From Lentisphaerae bacterium WC36 (lineage in GTDB: Bacteria; Verrucomicrobiota; Lentisphaeria; Victivallales; SZUA-371), in assembly GCA_020683205.1 (NCBI GenBank), contig CP085689.1, positions 1,736,001 through 1,800,000 of the forward strand: a DNA stretch of 64,000 bases, written 5' to 3'. Positions 1 through 10,050 of this stretch are shown one piece after another. Numbering within the stretch: the stretch's first letter is position 1; every line of letters starts with the position of its first letter. The position numbers and the translations under genes were made by a program. Under the pieces are notes generated by a model. The model ran no database searches. It was not told the origin of the DNA and saw only the letters and a program-made list of their open reading frames with translations.

Positions 1-1
1 A

Positions 2-382
2 TTAATAGCTCTTTGTGGAGAAAATGTTAATTTTGAGGAAATTTTAACTCAATCATTAAATAATAGTTTGCTAGCATTTAGTGGCTATTGCAATAATGAG
101 ATTATTGGTATGTTTGGAGTTGGCGGCAATGTTCTTAGTGGCAATGGTTTTATCTGGTTATTAACTAGCAATAAGGTCAAGTTGCATAAAAGAGAACTGT
201 TAATTCAAGCAAATAGTTTTATTAAATATGGTTTAACAATTTACAAAAAATTAAGTAATGTTATTGATGTAAGAAATAAGGCAAATATGCTTTTTTTAAA
301 ACATCTTAATTTCAAGTTTGGCGACAAAATAAAATATAACGATTGTGATTTTATTTCATTTTGCCGAACAAGGGGGAAATAA
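2..382 (+). CDS. Internal virion protein gp13-like (5' end missing)
   Basis: The frame is open from base 2, so the start lies left of the window; about 126 residues are visible. The segment with GNGFIWLLTSN followed by FLKHLNFKFGDKIKY resembles the acyltransferase-like fold of phage T7 gp13 (WFVTSDQV ... HIRFLKTIGAVF), a small protein needed to assemble the internal core. The position directly before gp14-, gp15- and gp16-like genes on the same strand supports this. An internal ATG at 68 exists, but the coding pattern continues upstream of it. Family assignment rests on order and short motifs. Confidence 0.6.
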   Translation, partial: LIALCGENVNFEEILTQSLNNSLLAFSGYCNNEIIGMFGVGGNVLSGNGFIWLLTSNKVKLHKRELLIQANSFIKYGLTIYKKLSNVIDVRNKANMLFLKHLNFKFGDKIKYNDCDFISFCRTRGK

Positions 383-385
383 AAA

Positions 386-1141
386 ATGTGTATTTTTACT
401 GGGCTAATTGCTTCACTAGGTACAGCAATCGGAATAGGAGCGAGTGCCACTGCGGCAACAGGAGCTTCTGTAGGGGCAGCGGCTACTGGTATTGGTATGG
501 GTGGAGCTGTTACAGGTCTTGGAGGAGCTGCATTTGGAACAGCCGCAGCAACTGCAACAACAACTGGCATTGGTGCTGGTACAATGTCGTTAGTGACAGG
601 TATTACTGGAGTAGTTGGTTCTTTAACAAGTGCAGGTGTTGGGGCATATGGAGCATACAGTGCCAGCCAACAGCAAGCAGAATTTTACAAGATGCAAAAT
701 CAAGCATTAGCACAAAATAGCGCCATTCTTGATACCCAAAAAGCCAATGCGAAAGAACGTGCAATTCAAGATCAACGATTGCTTTATAATGATTATCAGC
801 AAACAAAAGGTACAGCACGAGCAACCATGAGTGCAAATAATGTGGTACTGGGGCATGGCTCAAGCTTAGATTTTGAGAGTGATTTAGATTTTCGCTATTT
901 AGCCGACAAACAAAATATGCTTTACAATCAAGCTATGGAACAATGGCAAATTGAAGCAAACAAAACCAACATTGGCAATCAAATGAATATTAATAGTTAT
1001 GCGGCAGATGCAAGCCGAAATGCTGGAACGCTTAATATTTTTGGTAATGCCATTAAAGGTATGACAAGTGCGGCCAGCGGCTCTTTTGATACATTCAAAG
1101 GATATCAATCAACGCAAGGTAAGCGTTTATTTCAATTCTAG
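386..1141 (+). CDS. Internal virion protein gp14-like
   Basis: 251 aa; the start is preceded by a GGGGG ribosome binding site and lies 4 bp after the previous gene. The first ~85 residues are Gly/Ala-rich and hydrophobic, the expected membrane-active part. The rest is polar and helical, rich in Gln, Asn and Ala (YGAYSASQQQAEFYKMQNQA, then TARATMSANNVVLGHGSSL). This layout is typical of T7 gp14-type ejection proteins, which leave the virion and form the outer-membrane part of the DNA channel. Gene order (13-14-15-16) is the main support. Confidence 0.7.
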   Translation: MCIFTGLIASLGTAIGIGASATAATGASVGAAATGIGMGGAVTGLGGAAFGTAAATATTTGIGAGTMSLVTGITGVVGSLTSAGVGAYGAYSASQQQAEFYKMQNQALAQNSAILDTQKANAKERAIQDQRLLYNDYQQTKGTARATMSANNVVLGHGSSLDFESDLDFRYLADKQNMLYNQAMEQWQIEANKTNIGNQMNINSYAADASRNAGTLNIFGNAIKGMTSAASGSFDTFKGYQSTQGKRLFQF

Positions 1142-1153
1142 GAGGAATAATTT

Positions 1154-2932
1154 ATGGCTAATTTAAAAGCACCACGACGACAAGTTTCAATAAATAGCAC
1201 TCCTGGAGTTTTTGCGAACGGCACTTATACCAATATCCCAAATATTGGTAATCAGCTTTATAGTGCCACAAATAATATTGCAAGTAGCTTAAATGGTATT
1301 AATAGTTTTACCAGCAAAGTACAAAATGCAATTTTACAAGATCAAGCACGGTCAAGTTCGGCAAAAATGAGTGAAATTTACAACCAATTTATGACAGAGC
1401 ATACTGAATTTATGAATAATAATATTTATAATGCTCAAGGGCATAATGCCAAAGATGTTGTTAGTAAAGTTGATGAATTTTTCAACAGTAAAAGCAATAC
1501 TCTTCTTTTAAATTTAAACCCACAAGAGCGTGAAATTCTCAGCAATAAATTTGCAAATTTGCGTAATAGCTCAATGGGAAATGCTTTTAGCATCAAAAAT
1601 CGTGAATTAGACAAAGCAATTATTGCGGATCATAATGCGTTAATTTCAAGTCATAGCAAAAATGCCGTTTATGATATTGCCAATAAAACTAGCCATACTA
1701 CCGAAGCGAACGAAAGTTTAATAACCGTTGCTAAACGTCAAGGCTGGGGAGCTGATAAATTACGCTCTGAACAAAATAATTTAATAAACAGCATTCACGG
1801 GTCAATAGTTGCCAATAGTATTGACTCTGGCGATTTAATGGGTGCTCAAGCTCAATTACAGGAGTATCAAAAGTTTTTAAATCCAGCACAAATGCAAAAA
1901 TTATCAACCGTCTTACAGGAGCGTAGTAAAATGGCACAAGTGCAAACTGATACCGAATCAAGCCTAGATTTTATTACTAAAAATGGTGGTGACTACCTTT
2001 TTAATAGTGCTGAATCATTCAACAATGAAGTTGCTAAAATTCGTCAAAACTATTCGGGTAAAGAAGAGGAAGAGCGTGTTAATTATCTCAAAAATCGTTA
2101 TAATGAAGCAGTAAAAGCAAATACTATGCAATTTGCTAGTGACGTTGCAAACTCAATGAACAGTTTAAGACGTATGAAAACAGTTGCAGAACAAGAGTTT
2201 GCCATAAGAAACATCGCCAATGAGTCATTGCGTAATGAAGTTCAAAACCGTTTTAATAAGCTCAAAAAGAACTCTCAACAAACTGACCCAATGGCATTAC
2301 AGCATCAATTATACTATTTCAAGCGTGATTTAGACCGTGGTTTCACAGTAGAAAATGGGCAAAAAATTGCTCTTGACAGTGAAACAGCTTTCAATGATTT
2401 TTTTAGCCGTGAGAGTTTGCCAATTAAAGAATATGATAACTTAAAGAAACGCTTTTACAAAAAAGGCAATCATGTTACTAATGATATGCGACACACTGCA
2501 TTAATTGCCAATGGTATTACAGCTGAACAAATTGCAGATAATGAAGAGTTAGATTTAATGCTTGATGGCTACTTAGAAAACAAATTCGGTATTGACGAAG
2601 AGCGTACACCAGAAAAAATCAAACGCTTAACAGCTGAATTTTTGGTCAAAAAAGTTACTGATAAAGATATTAAATGGCATAATTCAATTGAAGCTCAAGA
2701 TGCATTTAAAAATACAAATAATGGTATGTTTGATGGAAAAGTTGAGCTCAGTTTCACTAAAGAACAAATTATTGAGCGGATCAAAGAGGAAAGAATTGAT
2801 AACTTAATAATTGATAAACGCATTAGCCGAGCACGAGCAAGCAAAGAAGTTGCAGATGACCTTATTAATAGCGATGATATTAATAACTACTTAATTCGTC
2901 ACAATATTAAAGATAAATACTTGGGGGAGTAA
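1154..2932 (+). CDS. Internal virion protein gp15-like
   Basis: 592 aa, with a GGAGG site a few bases upstream of the ATG. It is a long soluble helical protein, rich in Asn, Gln and Lys, with no clear membrane segment and no enzyme motif that I can see. Size and place between the gp14-like and the very large gp16-like gene match the T7 gp15 class, which with gp16 spans the periplasm during DNA ejection. It ends 4 bp before the next gene, so the two are probably translationally coupled. Confidence 0.65.
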   Translation: MANLKAPRRQVSINSTPGVFANGTYTNIPNIGNQLYSATNNIASSLNGINSFTSKVQNAILQDQARSSSAKMSEIYNQFMTEHTEFMNNNIYNAQGHNAKDVVSKVDEFFNSKSNTLLLNLNPQEREILSNKFANLRNSSMGNAFSIKNRELDKAIIADHNALISSHSKNAVYDIANKTSHTTEANESLITVAKRQGWGADKLRSEQNNLINSIHGSIVANSIDSGDLMGAQAQLQEYQKFLNPAQMQKLSTVLQERSKMAQVQTDTESSLDFITKNGGDYLFNSAESFNNEVAKIRQNYSGKEEEERVNYLKNRYNEAVKANTMQFASDVANSMNSLRRMKTVAEQEFAIRNIANESLRNEVQNRFNKLKKNSQQTDPMALQHQLYYFKRDLDRGFTVENGQKIALDSETAFNDFFSRESLPIKEYDNLKKRFYKKGNHVTNDMRHTALIANGITAEQIADNEELDLMLDGYLENKFGIDEERTPEKIKRLTAEFLVKKVTDKDIKWHNSIEAQDAFKNTNNGMFDGKVELSFTKEQIIERIKEERIDNLIIDKRISRARASKEVADDLINSDDINNYLIRHNIKDKYLGE

Positions 2933-2936
2933 GTCC

Positions 2937-5900
2937 ATGCATGATGATGAAAAATTAAATATTTTATTTACCGCAAATACTGTTAATAGTGAAAATGAAG
3001 CATTAGCAGGGAGTCAATATGATTATGCTAAAAAGCATAAATTGCCAATTGAAACAGTACAAAATGCTGATAATAACCTTTTGCAAGAACCTATTAAAAT
3101 TGATAAAATTGAGCCAAAAACAAAACAATTTTTGCTTGATAATCCAGCACGCACAAAAATTTTTAATAATGTTGCAAGTACTGACCGTCTTAATAAAATA
3201 GAACAATTATCAAGCAGCTATAAAAATGCTCAAGATGATAATTTTGTTGCTCGAGAGTACACAGATGAAGAAATCAAAACTATTGAGAGTAAACTAGATT
3301 TAAAATTTACTGGTAACGGACGATTTATCCCGGCAAATACATTTGTTAGTACAGCAGATCAACAAGAAATTGATAACTTGCCAATGGATAAAAAATTTAA
3401 AGATGTGTTATTTACTGAGCCAAAAACGCAAGAAGAATATTTTAATATTGACCCAAATATTGACGTTGACATTTTTAATGATTATAAAACTGTTTTAAAA
3501 AAAGGATTACATGATAAAAGAGCCACTGAAAGTTTGAGTTATGGTACAAAAAATATCAATACTCAAGATGTAGTCCAACACCGTATAGGTCAATTTCGCG
3601 ACTACGGCAAAGCTCTAAATGCAGGTATACTAATGCAAGTGTTAGACATTGAAACAGCTGAAAACTGGCAACATTATGCCGAAGTTGACAAACCAATGCT
3701 GCAAGATCTAGTCAATAAATATGCAGATATTTACAATCTTGAAACTATTGATGTATCTGAGCTTGAGAAAGAGGGTGCATCTTGGGGCAGTGTTGGCAAA
3801 AAGCTAACAGATACTTTTACTACTGCTAAAGATTTTATAAATGGTAAAAGTGAAAAAATTAAAAACTTTGATAATGAAAATATCTTTAATAATGATTCTC
3901 AAACGATGAATTATATTAACGATGCCTTAGAGGATAACAATATTGCCAAAAAAGGAAGCACGACAGGGAAAAAAGTTGCGGACACAATTGCAGCTAGCAC
4001 CGCATTTATGGCGGAGTTTGCAGTTAGTGCCATGTTTACTGGTGGCTGGGGTAGTTTTGCCAAAATGGGAGTAAAGCAAGGATTTAAACAAGTTGTCAAA
4101 AATTCCGTAAAAAACACCTTGAATTTAGGGCGCTTAGAGCTGCAACGTAATGCCTTAGTTAGTCCAAAACTTTTAGCTGAAGCAATGAATGAACGTCATG
4201 ATGTCACTCTTGACATTGACAGCGCAAAAAATATTGTTGCAGGAGTAAAGAAAACTGATTTAAGCGTGGTCGAAAATTTTTCAAATAAGTTAATTAGTAA
4301 TTTTATTGAGGGCTATATTGAACGTAGCGGAGGGCTTTTTATTGGTTCAGCTTTTGGCAAAGCAGTGAGCAAAATTCCAGTAGCAAAAGTGACTGCCAAA
4401 ATTCCAAATGCCGTAAAACAAAATATCTTTGCAACTTTTGTGGCAAAAAATAGTGCAAAATTAGCAAACTTTGGCAAAAAAGCTCAAAAAGTTACTGCGT
4501 TCAATGGTTTTATTGCAGAAAACTTTGAGGAAGAAGTAACCGCCTTTAGTAACTATTTATTAACTCAAGTAGCCAATGAAACAAATATCAAGTTTTTAAA
4601 TATGCACCAAAATAGCCCTACCGTACTAGGCAACATGAACGAAAATAGTTTAATTCAACTTAGTAGTATTGGTTCAAGTTCTTTAGCATTTGCCTCTCTA
4701 GGACTGCCTGCAAATTTACAAAATTTACGCTTGCAAAAAAATATGCAACAAAACTTAGAACTGCAAGAAAAAGTAGTAGAGCTTATCCATGAAGAAAAGA
4801 TTGCTAGTAAAAGTGCTGTGAGTGAATATTTTGAAGAAGTCGGACTTGATAATGTACTAGCTCTTGATGCAAATAATGCTTTAACTCTCTTTCAAGAGCG
4901 CACTGATATTGCCAAAAGTTTGAATATTGATGATAATAAACTAGCTGAAATTGAGAATAAGGCAAAGCTTGGTGATGCCGTTTTATTTGATTTTAGTGAA
5001 GTTGCCGTCAATTTAAAGCCAGAACAATATAAAATGCTCTCTACTCACGTTGAAGCAATCAATGGACGTATGCAAGCACGCAAAATATACAATCAAACTA
5101 AAGCAAATGATTTAGCCGAAACTGTCAAAAATAACGACAAGACAATCGCAAAAGAATATATCACTAAAGAAGTGCAGAACCGCAATGCTTTAACTATTGA
5201 ATTAGAGCGTTTACGAGATGAATTATTAACTAGCAAAGTAAGCAATATTGATGCAGAAAATACCATCAATGTTTTAAATAGTTATGCCGTGACAACTGGT
5301 TATAATGAGAATTACCAACCATCAGACTTATTGAAAAACTTGAGTTTTCAAAACATTACAGCTGAACAGTTAAAAAATGGTGATATGTTTCAAGCCGCAG
5401 CAGCTTTACGGCGTAAGACAGACCCAAATAATGCGGAAAAAAAAGGACAATTAAGAACTGGAAATGTAGCACATAATAAGGCTTTTTTAAATGATTATGG
5501 ATTGAGTCTAAACAAAGGTCTTGATGTAGATTACGAGTTTATTTATGGTCGCCATAGTGCTAGTTTTATTGACCAATACGATGCAAAAGATAAAGTTGAA
5601 GCAGTTTTAAGCAATCCAGAATTTACAGTTAAGGATAATAAACATATAGCAATTTTAGCTCCAGTTGGAGACAAATATTTTAAAGTCAAAATAAAAGGAA
5701 AGCCTAAGTCTCGTAGAGATCAAATTCGTTCAGCTTTTGAAGTAACTGAAAAACAATATTTAAAAGACAAAAAAAACCAGCTACCTCGACCTGTCTCGGA
5801 ATTGTCCGACGGTTTAATTGCGGACTCGGCAACTAAAAAAGTTTTCAAGCACCCGCTAAGGGAAGCTGGTAATAGTAATGTAGCAGAAAGTAGCGATAAT

Positions 5901-8900
5901 GTCAAGCAAGATACTTTCAATCAAGACCTTAAAGGGGCAATTTCATTTCTAGAAAATGGTAGAGCCGTTATTAGTTTAATTGAAAATGAAAGCGATTTTT
6001 CAACCATTATTCATGAGGTCGGGCACTATATTCATAATATGTTTGAGGATTTGTCAGCAAGCCATGATGCATCTAGTCAAATAAAAACAGATAAAACTTT
6101 GCTTGATGTTTTTTTAGATAATGACACAACTAACGAAGTTGAGCGTAAAGAAAAGTTCGCTCGTGCCTTTGAACAATATTTTTTGGAGGGCAAAGCTCCT
6201 AGTAAAGAATTAACTGGAGTCTTTGCTTATGCTAAAAATTTATTAATGAATATTTATCAAGGCATGAATATTTTGCAACGTGAATTAAATCCAACTGTAG
6301 CAAATATTTTTAATCGTATGCTGGCAACAGAAAGCCAAATTAGTGAAGCATTTGATAATTTTAACGTAGCTAATTTTCTAGAAAAGTTTGATTTAAGCGG
6401 TTTGTTAGGCAATAAAGATCGTGCCGTTTACCGTAACTTAGCACGCAATAGCCGTGAGCAAATAGCCCATGAGATTAATGCCAAACGTGAAAAAGCACGC
6501 TCTAAAGCAGAAAAAAAACACCGCAAAGCAGCCAATGAAATAATAACTAACAGTGCAGCATACAAAGTTTATAACAAAATTAGAGCTATGGGACGACTGA
6601 ATGCAAATGAAGTTCGTGCGGCTTTTGGTGAAAGCACGGTCAAAAAATTGGCAGATTTGGGACTTATTCGCTTTCGTGCAACACCTCAAAAAAGAGCAGT
6701 TGAAAACTTAACCGAAGAAGAAAAAATTCTACAAACAAGTAAAAACCGTACTCGTGGCAATAAAGCTAGAGAAGAAAAATTCAATCAATTCTTGCTTGAT
6801 AATTACTTAATTTTGTGGGCGATGGAAACACAAGGTATCAAAAAGGTTATTCCAGATAAAATGCTAATGATTAACCGTGAGAGCTACGGAAGCTTTCTAA
6901 CTGACAAAGATGGTTATAAAAATGATGTTGCGGCTGGTCTTATCAGCACAACTTTAGATTTTGAAGTTACCACCGAGGAATTAGGTTACTACTTGCAAGA
7001 TTTAAGCAAGAAAGATATTAGAAGTCAATTTTACAAAGAGCAAAAAGATTTAGCAGATTATTATAATAAAACACAATTTGATAATGATGTTGAGCAATTA
7101 ACTGCAACTCTTTATGATATTGCCGAAGCTAATAATTTTGACAATTTAGATAACATGATTAATACCCTTGAAAAATTAGAAAAACCAAGAGTATTTGTGC
7201 AAAGTTACATTGAGGCAAAAATGAGTGACTTTGACCGCAACTTCAATGCAGAGGAGGCAGTTATCAAAGCAAATAATAAAGCTAGTGAATATGAGCTTTT
7301 AGAGCGTGTTTTGGCAACCAAAAGCAATAATGAACAAAATATATTAACGAAACGTAATTTTAATGCTAAAGTTGCCGACAGCTTAAATAATATGACTGTG
7401 CGTGATATTCTCAATAGTAATGTTTCATTAGCCTTAATTAAGAAAAATAGCAGAGAGCTTGAAACTGCCACCGCTAAAAAAGATTTTGACAGTGCTTTTA
7501 ATGCTGCAAAGAACTTGCGATTTAATGTTGAAAAACTACGTCAACAGCAAAAGTTAGCTAAAGCTTATGAAAAAAATATTGCCCGAATCCGTAAACGCTT
7601 GCAAGGAAAAAAGAAAAATATTCAAGGTGATTGGCTCTACTATTTTGTTGATTTAGGCTATCGCTTTGGCTTAACTTCTAGCAATCGAATCAATAAAGCA
7701 ACAGTTTCTTTTGAGGAACTTTTAGAAAATTTCGCTCTAGAAAATGAGAATGGCATCACATTTAGTAAATCATTAATTCATGCCCCAATTGACAGCAGTA
7801 TTTATAACTTAAATAAAAGTCAATTTGAAGAAACAGCGATGCTTTTTGATTTTGTTTACAGTGAGGGTCGTAGAGAATACACGGACGCAATCAAGGCAGA
7901 GAAAAACGGTTTATTAGCTCAAAGAGAAAGTTTACTAGCATCTTTAGATAAAAACTTTACAAACCGCCTTGATAACCGTACTGATAGTGTCCTTAAACAT
8001 GTCAAGAAATTTGCTGGTACTTATTTTAATAATATTAAAAATTTCAATACCTTAATTGAGGAGTTAGACAATTTTCAATATACCAAAGATAATACTCCAG
8101 GACTGTTTAGAGAAATTCTTTACAATCCAGTGTTAGAAGCTGAACATGACGCACTAAGTCGCAAACAAACAATCGCAACTGAACTCAAAGACGTTGAAGA
8201 TTATTTACGCACTCGCTACCGTAATTTTGATAAAGCAACACTAGCAAAGTTACCTGCATTTACTGGGGAAGTCGCCTACAACAGCCGTAACGAATGGGAC
8301 TTTATGAGCCTTTTTACCTTTGCGCTTAATACTGGAAACTTTGACAATTATAATAAATTACAGCATGGCTATAATTTTAATGATACGCAAATGGAACAAA
8401 TTTTAAGTGCGTTAAATAGTGCAGACTGGGATATAGTGCAAAAGGTGTGGGATATCTTCGAAACACACCTTAGCAAAGATTTAGCATCTACTTATAAAGA
8501 AATTAATCATGTCAATTTAAAAATGATTGAAGCTGATAGCTTTGAAATTACGACTAGTGATGGCGAACTTAAAAAGATGAAAGGTGGCTACTATCCCCTC
8601 TCCTATGACTTGAATATTAATAGTGACATTAGAGAAAAGGAGGAAGCAAAAAGCGTTTTAAATGCTCACAAAAACTTTTTAAGTCATCCAACTAACGGCA
8701 TGATTAAAGAGCGTAAAAATAATGTTGATCGAGTTGTTAGCCTTGAGTATGGTAAACTTGCAGAAGCGCTCTTTGAGAGCATTCACTATATCGCCTATGA
8801 GCCACGTTTAAGAAAAGTTAGTAAACTACTAAAAAATAACCAATTGCGTGAGAGTATCGAACACAAAAAGGGAAAACCTTTTTATAAAGCATTAAATAAA

Positions 8901-9977
8901 ATTGTCAATAACGTGCGTGTTCCAAGCACTAATAACGCTTTATTAAGTGCAAAAGTTTTCGAATGGAGTCGCACACTAGCAATTACTAAAGCTTTGTGGG
9001 GCAATATTGGCGCAAGTTTGATGCAGGCAAGTAGTTTTACTTCTGGAATTGCAACAGTCGGCTGGCACGATTATGTCGCTTACAATATCGAATTTCTAAG
9101 CAATCCTAAAATGGCTAAAAATGAAGTCTTTGAGTTATCGCCATTCATGCGTGATCGATTTAACAATGTTGATATTGACTTAAAAAAATCTATGAACTCA
9201 GTAAAAAACAGCAAAACAAAAAACTTTATAAAAGGTACGGCAAATGCTGGCTATATTGGGATAAAAATTATGGATACCGCTGTAGCATTTCCAATGTGGC
9301 GAGCTGCTTATTATCAACAATTAGAGAAACACGGCAATAGCAAGCAAGCAGTTATTTTTGCAGATAATTTAATTGCTACAACTCAAGGTAGTAGCCAGCT
9401 CAAAGATATGAGTGTAATGCAATTGCACCCTCTTGGTCGCTTTTTTACGATGTTCACCAGTGCTACTCAAGCATTAGGAAATCGCTTTTATACTCACGGC
9501 AAGGCAATAACTAAAGGACAATTAAAAGGCACTCATGCCGCATCATTTATTTTTAGTGAAGTATTAATTCAAGCGATGATGCAAGGACTAATTCGTTGTA
9601 TTGCAAGTGGCGAGCTAGACCCAGCTAACGAAAGAACTCAAAAGCTATTTGCTAGTGAAAGCTTGGGTTATTTTTTTCAAGGGTTACCAATAGTTCGTGA
9701 TGCGTTTAGTTTCACTTTTGCTCGGACGATGGGGGAAAATGTCTATTTCCGTGGGATTGGAAGTCCAGCAGCAGAAGTACCAACATGGGCGATAAAAACA
9801 CTTAATGATATTTTTCAAAGTGATACTAGCAACGAACAAAGACTTATTGCTATATCAGAAGCGGTTTGTATTCCTGCGGGGTTAAACCCAGCAAAAGTAT
9901 ATAAACAGCTTAAAAAATTCAATAAAAATAGTAATAACAAAAATAATGATGCAAAAATAAACTTAAATCTTAGATAA
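2937..9977 (+). CDS. Giant internal virion protein gp16-like with zincin motif
   Basis: 2346 aa, much longer than T7 gp16 (about 1300 aa), and the last gene of the ejection-protein block. I see no lytic transglycosylase domain at the N-terminus. Around residue 350 there is a hydrophobic Ala/Gly stretch. At residues 1026-1030 there is HEVGH in the context IIHEVGHYIH, a zinc metallopeptidase signature, with a following acidic segment (KFARAFEQYFLEG) as a possible third ligand. Long Lys/Asn-rich helical regions follow, and a hydrophobic C-terminal third (residues ~2000-2250). The combination resembles large polyvalent phage proteins injected with the genome. The peptidase role is inferred from the motif alone. 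Confidence 0.7.
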   Translation: MHDDEKLNILFTANTVNSENEALAGSQYDYAKKHKLPIETVQNADNNLLQEPIKIDKIEPKTKQFLLDNPARTKIFNNVASTDRLNKIEQLSSSYKNAQDDNFVAREYTDEEIKTIESKLDLKFTGNGRFIPANTFVSTADQQEIDNLPMDKKFKDVLFTEPKTQEEYFNIDPNIDVDIFNDYKTVLKKGLHDKRATESLSYGTKNINTQDVVQHRIGQFRDYGKALNAGILMQVLDIETAENWQHYAEVDKPMLQDLVNKYADIYNLETIDVSELEKEGASWGSVGKKLTDTFTTAKDFINGKSEKIKNFDNENIFNNDSQTMNYINDALEDNNIAKKGSTTGKKVADTIAASTAFMAEFAVSAMFTGGWGSFAKMGVKQGFKQVVKNSVKNTLNLGRLELQRNALVSPKLLAEAMNERHDVTLDIDSAKNIVAGVKKTDLSVVENFSNKLISNFIEGYIERSGGLFIGSAFGKAVSKIPVAKVTAKIPNAVKQNIFATFVAKNSAKLANFGKKAQKVTAFNGFIAENFEEEVTAFSNYLLTQVANETNIKFLNMHQNSPTVLGNMNENSLIQLSSIGSSSLAFASLGLPANLQNLRLQKNMQQNLELQEKVVELIHEEKIASKSAVSEYFEEVGLDNVLALDANNALTLFQERTDIAKSLNIDDNKLAEIENKAKLGDAVLFDFSEVAVNLKPEQYKMLSTHVEAINGRMQARKIYNQTKANDLAETVKNNDKTIAKEYITKEVQNRNALTIELERLRDELLTSKVSNIDAENTINVLNSYAVTTGYNENYQPSDLLKNLSFQNITAEQLKNGDMFQAAAALRRKTDPNNAEKKGQLRTGNVAHNKAFLNDYGLSLNKGLDVDYEFIYGRHSASFIDQYDAKDKVEAVLSNPEFTVKDNKHIAILAPVGDKYFKVKIKGKPKSRRDQIRSAFEVTEKQYLKDKKNQLPRPVSELSDGLIADSATKKVFKHPLREAGNSNVAESSDNVKQDTFNQDLKGAISFLENGRAVISLIENESDFSTIIHEVGHYIHNMFEDLSASHDASSQIKTDKTLLDVFLDNDTTNEVERKEKFARAFEQYFLEGKAPSKELTGVFAYAKNLLMNIYQGMNILQRELNPTVANIFNRMLATESQISEAFDNFNVANFLEKFDLSGLLGNKDRAVYRNLARNSREQIAHEINAKREKARSKAEKKHRKAANEIITNSAAYKVYNKIRAMGRLNANEVRAAFGESTVKKLADLGLIRFRATPQKRAVENLTEEEKILQTSKNRTRGNKAREEKFNQFLLDNYLILWAMETQGIKKVIPDKMLMINRESYGSFLTDKDGYKNDVAAGLISTTLDFEVTTEELGYYLQDLSKKDIRSQFYKEQKDLADYYNKTQFDNDVEQLTATLYDIAEANNFDNLDNMINTLEKLEKPRVFVQSYIEAKMSDFDRNFNAEEAVIKANNKASEYELLERVLATKSNNEQNILTKRNFNAKVADSLNNMTVRDILNSNVSLALIKKNSRELETATAKKDFDSAFNAAKNLRFNVEKLRQQQKLAKAYEKNIARIRKRLQGKKKNIQGDWLYYFVDLGYRFGLTSSNRINKATVSFEELLENFALENENGITFSKSLIHAPIDSSIYNLNKSQFEETAMLFDFVYSEGRREYTDAIKAEKNGLLAQRESLLASLDKNFTNRLDNRTDSVLKHVKKFAGTYFNNIKNFNTLIEELDNFQYTKDNTPGLFREILYNPVLEAEHDALSRKQTIATELKDVEDYLRTRYRNFDKATLAKLPAFTGEVAYNSRNEWDFMSLFTFALNTGNFDNYNKLQHGYNFNDTQMEQILSALNSADWDIVQKVWDIFETHLSKDLASTYKEINHVNLKMIEADSFEITTSDGELKKMKGGYYPLSYDLNINSDIREKEEAKSVLNAHKNFLSHPTNGMIKERKNNVDRVVSLEYGKLAEALFESIHYIAYEPRLRKVSKLLKNNQLRESIEHKKGKPFYKALNKIVNNVRVPSTNNALLSAKVFEWSRTLAITKALWGNIGASLMQASSFTSGIATVGWHDYVAYNIEFLSNPKMAKNEVFELSPFMRDRFNNVDIDLKKSMNSVKNSKTKNFIKGTANAGYIGIKIMDTAVAFPMWRAAYYQQLEKHGNSKQAVIFADNLIATTQGSSQLKDMSVMQLHPLGRFFTMFTSATQALGNRFYTHGKAITKGQLKGTHAASFIFSEVLIQAMMQGLIRCIASGELDPANERTQKLFASESLGYFFQGLPIVRDAFSFTFARTMGENVYFRGIGSPAAEVPTWAIKTLNDIFQSDTSNEQRLIAISEAVCIPAGLNPAKVYKQLKKFNKNSNNKNNDAKINLNLR

Positions 9978-9993
9978 ATATCTAGACAACTAT

Positions 9994-10022
9994 TAGACAA
10001 CTAAACAATTATCATGTATATT
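9994..10022 (+). promoter_or_regulatory. Candidate promoter of the tail fibre gene
   Basis: In the 73-bp gap before the tail fibre gene, TAGACA at 9994-9999 is separated by 17 bp from TATATT at 10017-10022. The gap also contains a repeated AGACAACTA. A GGGGG ribosome binding site follows near 10034. The match to a sigma70 promoter is moderate, and phage-specific promoters cannot be excluded. Confidence 0.4.
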
Positions 10023-10050
10023 ATACATAATTAATGGGGGATAATAAATA

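Noticed and set aside
361-720. Tyr/Trp/Arg-rich frame over the gp14-like gene
   Set aside because: It is an out-of-frame shadow of a Gly/Ala-rich coding sequence.
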